The position numbers were made by a program, and so were the translations under genes. Of a stretch of DNA of 64,000 bases, positions 57,771-64,000 are shown piece by piece. Origin of the DNA: CAWDZK01 sp963726615 (GTDB lineage: Bacteria > Actinomycetota > Actinomycetes > JACCUZ01); NCBI GenBank assembly GCA_963726615.1, contig CAVSCX010000011.1, positions 186,001-250,000 of the forward strand. The letters are read 5' to 3'. The notes beneath the pieces were generated by a model. The model did no database searches and had not been told where the DNA came from. It saw only the letters and a program-made list of their open reading frames with translations. Position 1 is the stretch's first letter. Every line of letters begins with the position of its first letter.

Positions 57771-60064
57771 CCGCGCGCGAAGTCGCAGTCCTCCGCCGGC
57801 AACGGCCGGCCGAACAGCCAGCCCTGTCCGTACTGGACCCCGAGCTGCTGGAGCAGGTCACGCTGACCCTCGGTCTCGATCCCCTCGGCGACCACGTCCA
57901 GGTGCATCGCCAGTGACATGGCAACGACGGCGCGCACGATCTCGGCGTCGTCCGCGTCCTGCTCGATGCCCGAGACGAATGCCCGGTCGATCTTGACCTT
58001 GGAGACCGGGAAGCGGCGGAGGTGGCCCAGGGACGAGTAGCCGGTGCCGAAGTCGTCGACCGCCAGGCTCAGACCCAGGGCGCGCAGCCGGTGCAGCAGC
58101 GTGGCCGCGACGTCCTCGTCCGCCATCATCGCGGACTCGGTGATCTCCAGCACCAGCAGCTCGGCGGGCACGCCGTGCCGGGCCAGCTCGGCCTCGACGT
58201 GTTCGACCAGGGACGGGTCGCGCAGCTGCCGTGCGGAGACGTTGACCGCCACCCACATGTCGCGTTCGCCTGCCGCGGCGCGCTGCGCGCGCCACCGGGC
58301 TGCCTGGCGCAGCGCCTCGGACACGACCCACTCGCCGATCTCGACGATCAGGCCGGTCTCCTCGGCGATCGGGATGAAGTCCAGCGGCGACACCAGGCCG
58401 AGCCCGGGGTGCGCCCAGCGCAGCAGGGCCTCGGCCCCGACGACCTCGCCGGTCTGGACCGACACGACGGGCTGGTAGTGCAGCAGCAGCTCGCCGCGGT
58501 CCAGCGCGTAGCGCAGAGCCAGCTCGGTCTCGACGCGGTGCCGCACGGAGTCGTGCATGGCGGGGTCGAAGACCATCGCGCGGTTGCGTCCGGCCGACTT
58601 GGCGCGGTACATCGCCGTGTCGGCGTCCCGCAGCAGGCTCTCCGCGCTCGCCGGGCCGCGCGACTCAGCCTCCCGGCCGGAGCCGGCGAGACCGATGGAT
58701 GCCGTCGTGACGAGCGAGTCCTCGCCGGGCAGCGGCACCCGGAACGCCTCGATGATGTCGGCCGCGAGCCTCTCGCCGGTGACCGCCGACCCGTTGCCGA
58801 CGTACCTCGCGATCACGAACTCGTCGCCGCCGATGCGGGCGACGGTGTCCTCGGGGCAGGTCAGGGTCAGCAGCCGCTGTGCGGCCAGGCGAAGGACCCG
58901 GTCACCGACCTGGTGGCCCCACGTGTCGTTGACGAGCTTGAAGGCGTCGATGTCGAGGAAGAGCACGTCGACCCGGTCGCCCGCCGGCTCGGCGCGCGCG
59001 AGCAACCCGTCCACGACCTCGAGCAGCCGCGGCCGGTTGACCAGCCGGGTGAGCTGGTCGTGGGTCGCCTGGTAGCGCAGACCCTCCTGGGCCCGGGCAT
59101 TGGCCTGGACCGCGGTGACGGCGCGGACCAGCAGGAGCAGGGTCACCACCGCACCGGCGACCGCCCCGATCCACACGTCGGCGGCCTCGTCACCGGCGAC
59201 CCCGACGACCGGAGGCACCAGCAGGACCGGGACCAGCAGCCCGATGCGCGCCCGCGACCACGCGGGCACCGGGCGCTGCTGCACGGCTGAGAGTGCCCGC
59301 ATCGACGGGTGCAGGGCGGCCGCGCCGAAGAGCGTGAAGGCGACGGCGAAGGGAAGGTCCAGCAGCGGGGAGCCCACGGTCTCGCCCTTGGTGCCGATGA
59401 ACGCGTAGCCGATGTCGCCGACCAGGATGAACACCACGGACAGACCCAGCAGCCAGAACGATGTCACGCGGCGGGCCGACGTCCAGGACAGCAGGATGGC
59501 GACGAAGATCATCACCCCGTCGACGACGGGATAGGCGCCCTGCACGACCGCGGTGACGGAGTACCCGACCACTCTTGCTGTCGGGAGGGTGAAGAAGACG
59601 AGGGCAGCGGCGCTGACCGAGACGAGGACTATCGCGCCGTCGATGAGCTCGTGGTGGACCCGGTCGCTGGACTGCCGGCAGCGCAGCAGACCGATGAAGG
59701 CTGCCGTCGTGGCGGCGTACCCGGACATCGTGGCCACGTCCGCGACCGGTGCCAGCGGGTGGCCGGACAATGCCTGTCGGAGCACAGCTCCCACGATGAA
59801 GGCCACACAGGCGACCGAGAACAGGACCCAGGGGTAGCCCACCTGGGGCCGGTTCCGGACCCGGCCGAGTGCTGCGGCAACGGCGGCACCCGCACCCATC
59901 ACCGCCACCGGGAGGGCGGCCAGGTCGCCGTGCCGGAGACCCACGGCGGCCACCACCATGGCCAGACCCAGGGCGCCGAACAGCCACGCCGCGGCCGCGC
60001 GGGGGGCGAGGCTCGCGGCAGGTGCCTGCGTCAGGGCGTGCTGGGTCACGGTCCGGGGCTCCAT
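57740..60064 (-). CDS. Membrane GGDEF-EAL cyclic-di-GMP protein
   Basis: A 774-residue protein with about nine N-terminal transmembrane helices (about 25-335), then GGDEF (RIGGDEFVIAR, near residue 410, intact) and EAL (GAEALLRWAHPG near 545; DDFGTGYSSLGHL near 668, intact). It may therefore make and/or degrade cyclic di-GMP in response to a membrane signal. Start is uncertain: ATG 60064 has AGGA close upstream; in-frame ATG 60088 would add MHRWLLGR. The 31-bp 3' overlap with the GNAT-like gene contains a hairpin. Confidence 0.92.
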   Translation of the reverse strand: MEPRTVTQHALTQAPAASLAPRAAAAWLFGALGLAMVVAAVGLRHGDLAALPVAVMGAGAAVAAALGRVRNRPQVGYPWVLFSVACVAFIVGAVLRQALSGHPLAPVADVATMSGYAATTAAFIGLLRCRQSSDRVHHELIDGAIVLVSVSAAALVFFTLPTARVVGYSVTAVVQGAYPVVDGVMIFVAILLSWTSARRVTSFWLLGLSVVFILVGDIGYAFIGTKGETVGSPLLDLPFAVAFTLFGAAALHPSMRALSAVQQRPVPAWSRARIGLLVPVLLVPPVVGVAGDEAADVWIGAVAGAVVTLLLLVRAVTAVQANARAQEGLRYQATHDQLTRLVNRPRLLEVVDGLLARAEPAGDRVDVLFLDIDAFKLVNDTWGHQVGDRVLRLAAQRLLTLTCPEDTVARIGGDEFVIARYVGNGSAVTGERLAADIIEAFRVPLPGEDSLVTTASIGLAGSGREAESRGPASAESLLRDADTAMYRAKSAGRNRAMVFDPAMHDSVRHRVETELALRYALDRGELLLHYQPVVSVQTGEVVGAEALLRWAHPGLGLVSPLDFIPIAEETGLIVEIGEWVVSEALRQAARWRAQRAAAGERDMWVAVNVSARQLRDPSLVEHVEAELARHGVPAELLVLEITESAMMADEDVAATLLHRLRALGLSLAVDDFGTGYSSLGHLRRFPVSKVKIDRAFVSGIEQDADDAEIVRAVVAMSLAMHLDVVAEGIETEGQRDLLQQLGVQYGQGWLFGRPLPAEDCDFARGQIAATRAKS
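57744..57784. terminator. Hairpin spanning overlapping convergent 3' ends
   Basis: GACTTCGC (57744-57751) pairs with GCGAAGTC (57777-57784), and inside GGTC (57755-57758) with GACC (57769-57772), leaving a 10-nt loop. It covers the stop codon regions of both convergent genes, so the two coding sequences and a bidirectional terminator share the same DNA. Confidence 0.55.
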
Positions 60065-60191
60065 CCGTCCTAGAAGCCATCGGTGCATCGGCGCAGGTGG
60101 TTGAGCGCTTCTGGGCGGGTTGTCCGGCTGAGACCGGTGTGGTGCATCCGTACCAGGGCCCGGGCCGCGCCGGTCCGCCGCCTCCGCGGCG

Positions 60192-60935
60192 TCAGCCGGG
60201 GGGGACCTCGACGCCGGCGGCCGCGATGGCATCGGCGACGTGCCGGACCACGTGCACCCGGGCGTACCGCTTGTCCTCGGCCGGCACCACGTGCCAGGGG
60301 GCGGCCTCGTGGTCGGTCCGCTCGAGCATCTCCTCGACCGCTTCGACGTACTGCTCGCGCTTCTCCCGGTTGCGCCAGTCCTCGTCGGTGAGCTTCCAGG
60401 ACTTCAGCGGGTCGTCCTTGCGCCGGTCGAAGCGCCGCTGCTGCTCCTCCGGGCTCAGGTGCATCCAGAACTTCACGATGATCATGCCCTCGGCGACCAG
60501 CGTCCGTTCGAAGTCGACGATCTCGGCATACGCGCGTCGCCACTGCTCGGGCGTCGCGAACCCCTCGACCCGCTCGACCAGGACCCGTCCGTACCAGGAC
60601 CGGTCGAGCACCGCCATGCCGCCCCAGCCGGGCAGGACCGGCCAGAACCGCCAGAGGAAGTGGTGGCGCTTCTCGTCGTAGGTGGGGGCGGCGAACTGCG
60701 ACACCCGGACGTGCCGCGGGTCGAGATGGTCGACGAGGCGCTTGATCGCCCCACCCTTCCCGGAGGCGTCCCAGCCCTCGAAGACGACGCACAGCGGCGG
60801 GCCGATCTCGCCCCCGATCTGACCGCCCAGCGCCAAGCGGAGTCGCAGCAGCCGTTGTTGCTCGGTTGCCAGCTCACGTGCCTCCTGCTTGCGGGTCAGC
60901 GCAAGGCCGAGGTCCATCTCGTCGAGTCGTCCCAT
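60192..60935 (-). CDS. ppk2: Polyphosphate kinase 2
   Basis: A 247-residue PPK2 that transfers phosphate between polyphosphate and nucleotides. Walker A EGWDASGKGGAIKR (about 53-66), LDRSWYGRVLVERVEGF and the C-terminal HVVPAEDKRYARVHVVRHVADAI are classic family motifs. The single-domain length suits class I or III, phosphorylating NDP. CAGGCT lies 7 nt before ATG 60935, a possible leaderless promoter. The gap to the GGDEF-EAL gene (60065-60191) holds nothing else I can support. Confidence 0.94.
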   Translation of the reverse strand: MGRLDEMDLGLALTRKQEARELATEQQRLLRLRLALGGQIGGEIGPPLCVVFEGWDASGKGGAIKRLVDHLDPRHVRVSQFAAPTYDEKRHHFLWRFWPVLPGWGGMAVLDRSWYGRVLVERVEGFATPEQWRRAYAEIVDFERTLVAEGMIIVKFWMHLSPEEQQRRFDRRKDDPLKSWKLTDEDWRNREKREQYVEAVEEMLERTDHEAAPWHVVPAEDKRYARVHVVRHVADAIAAAGVEVPPG

Positions 60936-61025
60936 GTCGGGGAGCCTGCCAGCCCGCCGGTCCGCCGCCCAGGCACACCGACGAATCGTCGTCGGCAGGA
61001 GGGTGCGGCCGCGTCCGCGCGACGG

Positions 61026-62372
61026 TCAGGCCCCGGGCGGCGCACCGATATGCAGCAGCTCGTCCCGGTTGCTGATCTTGGCCCGCTCCCGGCCGCTACG
61101 CCTTCCGCGGGCGACCTCTTCCCGGTCGATTGCCTCCCAGCCTTCCCAGCTGACGACGCGGACGCCCTTGTCCTGCAGCAGGTCCAGGACGGCACTCGGA
61201 TCGCGCTCGGTAGCCCGGGGGAGGTGCGGCACGTCGGCGAGCAGCGCCTGCACCGTCTCGCGGGCGTCGTGCTTGTTGGTGCCGATCACTCCCGACGGAC
61301 CGCGCTTGGCCCAGCCGGCGACGTACACCCCCGGGACCACGACCCCGTCGAGGTGCACCCGCCCCTCGACGTGCGGCACCACCCCTGCCGTCTCGTCGAA
61401 GGGCAGACCGGGCAGCGGGAGCGAGCGGTAGCCCACGGCCCGGACCACCATCTGCGCGGGCAGGACGACCATCTCGCCCGTGCCGGCCGCGGCGCCGCCG
61501 GCGTCCAGGCGGGTGCGCTCCAGCCGCACGCCGGTGACGTGGGTGTCGCCGAGGATCTCGACGGGCCGAAGGAGGAAGTGCAGGTGCACGCGGCGCGGAT
61601 TGCCCGTCGGCTGCCGCCCGGCCCAGGTCGTCAGGACCTCGACGTTGCGCCGGGCAGCGGGGGTGGTGCGCAGGACTGCCTCGGTGGCCTCGTCCAGGAC
61701 CAGGTCCGCGGCGTCGACGAGGACGTCGGCGACGTCCAGCTCGCCGAGCTCCCGCAGCTCACGGGTGGTGAAGCGGGTCTGGGCCGGGCCTCGGCGGGCG
61801 ACGAGGTGCACGTCCCGGACCGTGCTCGCGGTGAAGGTCTCGAGGACGTGGTCCGGGACGTCGGTGCTCGTGAGCTCTGCTGCGGAGCGGGCAAGCATCC
61901 GGGCGACGTCGCCGGCGACGTTTCCGGCACCGAGGACGACGACGTCTCGGACGTCGAGCGCGAAGCGGTCGGGCGAGACGTCCGGGTGCCCGCAGTACCA
62001 GGCGACCAGGTCGGTCGCCGAGACGCTGCCGGGCAGGTCCTCGCCCGGGATCCCCAGCCGCCGGTCGGTGCCGGAGCCGGTCGCCACGAGGATCGCGTCG
62101 TAGTGGGCGTGCAGCTCCGGCATCGTGAGGTCGGTGCCGACCCGCACGTTGCCGAGGAAGCGCACCGCCGGGTGCTGCAGCACCGTTGCCAGCGCCGCGC
62201 TGATCGACTGCGTCCGCGGGTGGTCGGGTGCCACGGCGTAGCGGACCAGACCGAAGGGGGCGGGGAGCCCGTCCAGGACGTCGACGAGGACCTCGTCGGA
62301 GTGCCGTGTCAGCGCCTCGCAGGCATATACGCCGGCAGGACCCGACCCGACGACGGCGACGCGCAGCGGCAC
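61026..62372 (-). CDS. fprA: Ferredoxin/adrenodoxin-type NADP reductase (FprA-like)
   Basis: A 448-residue flavoprotein passing electrons from NADPH to ferredoxin. FAD motif VAVVGSGPAGVYACEAL (5-21), APFGLVRYAVAPDHP substrate loop, NADP motif VVVLGAGNVAGDVARML (about 145-161) and the C-terminal VAGWAKRGPSGVIGTNK are those of FprA and adrenodoxin reductase. Extra C-terminal basic residues (ARGRRSGRERAK) follow. GTG 62372 has GGGTGGGGG upstream. A fumarate-type ferredoxin fusion is not present. Confidence 0.94.
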   Translation of the reverse strand: MPLRVAVVGSGPAGVYACEALTRHSDEVLVDVLDGLPAPFGLVRYAVAPDHPRTQSISAALATVLQHPAVRFLGNVRVGTDLTMPELHAHYDAILVATGSGTDRRLGIPGEDLPGSVSATDLVAWYCGHPDVSPDRFALDVRDVVVLGAGNVAGDVARMLARSAAELTSTDVPDHVLETFTASTVRDVHLVARRGPAQTRFTTRELRELGELDVADVLVDAADLVLDEATEAVLRTTPAARRNVEVLTTWAGRQPTGNPRRVHLHFLLRPVEILGDTHVTGVRLERTRLDAGGAAAGTGEMVVLPAQMVVRAVGYRSLPLPGLPFDETAGVVPHVEGRVHLDGVVVPGVYVAGWAKRGPSGVIGTNKHDARETVQALLADVPHLPRATERDPSAVLDLLQDKGVRVVSWEGWEAIDREEVARGRRSGRERAKISNRDELLHIGAPPGA

Positions 62373-62457
62373 GCCCCCACCCTGTCAGACCCCGCCGGTG
62401 GTGAATCCAGGACGTCACGGATGCAGGACTGAAAGTCCCTGACCGGTCTGACGGGAC

Positions 62458-62757
62458 TCAGACCAGGGCCGGGAGAGGGACAACACACCATCCACGTGCC
62501 TCGGCAAGGGTGAAGACCCGGCCGCGCCGCAACGCAGTTCGCACCAGTGACACGTGCCGAGCGTCGATGCAGCGCTGGGCGAGCGCCAGAACCGCGCTCG
62601 GATCGTCGCCCCGGTCCAACGCTGCCGCAGCGCCCGACGACGCAACAGTGGCCGAGCGCGCGGGAGACGCCAGGGCCATCCCCTCGGCGGGAACGGCCGC
62701 AGCGCAGAAGGTCAGGCCGGCCGCGAGCGCCAGCATCATGCGGGATCGACCCTTCAT
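62458..62757 (-). CDS. Small secreted two-cysteine protein
   Basis: A 99-residue protein. Signal peptide about residues 1-34: KGRSRMMLALAAGLTFCAAA with possible cleavage after ALA or ASA. The mature part is short and has two cysteines (ALAQRCIDARH and GWCVVPLPALV) that could form one disulfide. No homology recognised. GGAGGGAG lies about 7 nt before ATG 62757. It diverges from the BTAD regulator at 62908. Confidence 0.7.
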   Translation of the reverse strand: MKGRSRMMLALAAGLTFCAAAVPAEGMALASPARSATVASSGAAAALDRGDDPSAVLALAQRCIDARHVSLVRTALRRGRVFTLAEARGWCVVPLPALV

Positions 62758-62881
62758 CACGAGCTCCCTCCGTCGGTCCTTCCGAGACTCGTCCCGCGCC
62801 CCAACGTCCGCCCAACGGAACCGGCGATCTGCTCCACTTCCCGCCACCTCAGCGCACCTCCCGGCGCCCGGTGGCCGGTGC

Positions 62882-62887
62882 TAGGTT
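62882..62887 (+). promoter_or_regulatory. -10 of the BTAD regulator gene
   Basis: TAGGTT lies 20 nt before ATG 62908, leaving a short leader with GGAG at 62899-62902. No -35 seen. Confidence 0.4.
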
Positions 62888-62907
62888 TCGAGCCGGGTGG
62901 AGACGCC

Positions 62908-64000
62908 ATGGACTTCCGCATCCTGGGCCCGCTCGACGTCGTCGACGGCGACCGGGTGATGCAGGTACGAGGGGCGCGGCAACGCGCGGTCCTGGGCATG
63001 TTGCTGATCAACGCCAATCGCGTGGTGTCCGCCGACCGCCTCATCGATGGGGTCTGGGGTGACTGCCCACCCACGTCAGGCGCCGCCGCGCTGCAGATGA
63101 GGGTCTCGCAGCTGCGCCGGGCGTTGAGCACGTTGCGCGGCCAGACCCAGGACGAGGAGGGGCCACTGGTGACGGTGCCCGGCGGCTACGTCATGCGTGT
63201 GGACGCCGACGACGTCGACGCCCTTCGCTTCGAGCGCCTGCTGGCGGAGGGCCGGACACTGGCTGCGGACGGCGACCCGGCTTCCGCGTCTGTGCACATG
63301 CGCGGCGCCCGTGCACTCTGGCGCGGCAACGCCTTGTCAGACTTTGCCTTCGAGCCGTTCGCGCAGGCGGAGATCGCCCGGCTGGAGGAGCTGCGACTTG
63401 TCCTCGCGGAGGAGTGGCTCGCGGTCGAGCTGGCCCTGGGCCGCCACGCGGTCGTCGTCCCCGACGTGGAGGCGCTCGTCGCCGCCCATCCTCTCCGAGA
63501 GCGACTGCGCGCCCTCCTGATGATTGCCCTGTACCGGTCCGATCGACAGGCCGATGCACTGGCGGCCTACCGGGAGGCGCGTGCCTACCTGTCACGTGAG
63601 CTGGCCGTGGAGCCTGGTGCGACGCTGCAACGGCTGGAGCAGCAGGTTCTGCGGCACGCGCCCGATCTCGAGCTGCAGGTGCCCGGCAGCGACGGAGCAG
63701 TGCGACCCGTCACCGCGTCGGTGGAACCCAGTCGGAAGCCGATCACCGTCGTCTGCACGTCGGTGCGCGTGGCGGTCGACCGATCGGGCGCGCCACCGGC
63801 CGACGTCGACCCTGAGCTGCGGAGTCGGTGGCTTGACCGTTGCCTCGCGGTTGAAGCCGAGGCGTTCGAGCAGCAGGGGGCACTCGTACGGCGACTGCCG
63901 GGCGCCGTACTGGCCACCTTCGGCCTGCCCACCGTCCGTGAGGACGACGCGGTGCGAGCCGTCAGGGCCGCAGTCGGCGTTCACGAGAAGGTGCATGAAC
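62908..64000 (+). CDS. BTAD regulator with degenerate cyclase-like domain (3'-truncated)
   Basis: The frame is open from ATG 62908 to the window end: at least 364 residues. An OmpR-like winged helix (FRILGPLDVVDGDRVMQVRG) and BTAD domain (about 95-245, FEPFAQAEIARLEELRL) are followed by what looks like a nucleotide-cyclase homology domain (KPITVVCTSVRVAV and LVRRLPGAVLATFGLPTVRE). Typical cyclases have Asp in both segments, in (F/C)xDLxG and GDAVMAxFG; here both Asp are missing, so catalysis is unlikely. An AAA domain may follow beyond the window. GGAG precedes the ATG. Confidence 0.85.
   Translation, partial: MDFRILGPLDVVDGDRVMQVRGARQRAVLGMLLINANRVVSADRLIDGVWGDCPPTSGAAALQMRVSQLRRALSTLRGQTQDEEGPLVTVPGGYVMRVDADDVDALRFERLLAEGRTLAADGDPASASVHMRGARALWRGNALSDFAFEPFAQAEIARLEELRLVLAEEWLAVELALGRHAVVVPDVEALVAAHPLRERLRALLMIALYRSDRQADALAAYREARAYLSRELAVEPGATLQRLEQQVLRHAPDLELQVPGSDGAVRPVTASVEPSRKPITVVCTSVRVAVDRSGAPPADVDPELRSRWLDRCLAVEAEAFEQQGALVRRLPGAVLATFGLPTVREDDAVRAVRAAVGVHEKVHE

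Noticed and set aside
54365..57916. 1183-codon plus-strand open frame spanning ltrA to the GNAT-like gene
   Set aside because: It runs out of frame through four recognised genes and their promoters; no family motifs.

Overview
The window is about 72% G+C (estimated by eye) and carries actinobacterial gene content: a SufS-SufU-SufT module, a mycobacterial-type MabA/InhA pair, divergent GlgC/GlgM, an acVLRF1-type protein, BTAD regulators and many GTG starts. It therefore comes from a high-GC actinomycete chromosome. I cannot place it to genus. Nothing suggests a plasmid or prophage, and I saw no tRNA, rRNA, IS element or CRISPR array. Gene order is dense, with many 1-4 bp stop/start overlaps and several convergent genes whose 3' ends overlap.

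Layout. 1-1.9 kb: end of the Fe-S assembly operon sufS-sufU-sufT. 2-10.4 kb: zinc metallopeptidase, ABC-F ATPase with a structured leader and small HTH gene, enoyl-CoA hydratase, acyl-CoA dehydrogenase, MFS transporter, ABC exporter. 10.4-20.5 kb: aminoglycoside phosphotransferase-like, winged-helix, SDR, FetB-like permease, permuted papain-like protein with an LD-carboxypeptidase, GH15, SURF1, MoaA, small hypotheticals and dodecin. 20.7-27 kb: TldE/TldD, then FabG/InhA followed by a Mur-type ligase that looks like cyanophycin synthetase without its ATP-grasp domain. 27-34.5 kb: MMPL transporter and a cyanophycin operon (cphB - 19-codon mini-ORF - cphA - alpha/beta hydrolase) diverging from sixA. 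34.5-38.2 kb: serB-glgC diverging from glgM. 38.3-46.3 kb: BTAD-AAA regulator, a fused alpha/beta hydrolase-glycosyltransferase, SAM methyltransferase, a hypothetical and an orphan ABC ATPase. 46.5-57.8 kb: NfeD/SPFH pair, lytic transglycosylase, TauE-like permease, SPOUT rRNA methyltransferase, DUF1206, epimerase, SatD/DUF3307-like pair, LtrA, a glyoxalase-GrpB fusion, acVLRF1 and a GNAT-like protein. 57.7-64 kb: GGDEF-EAL protein, PPK2, ferredoxin-NADP reductase, a small secreted protein, and a second BTAD regulator cut by the window end.

Themes. The clearest functional unit is nitrogen/carbon reserve metabolism: cyanophycin synthesis and breakdown close to glycogen precursor genes, plus an unassigned CphA-like ligase. 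The clearest regulatory theme is leaderless transcription. About eighteen start codons have a TANNNT-like -10 hexamer 6-8 nt upstream and no Shine-Dalgarno. In two divergent pairs the two -10 hexamers are the same 7-bp near-palindrome read from both strands.
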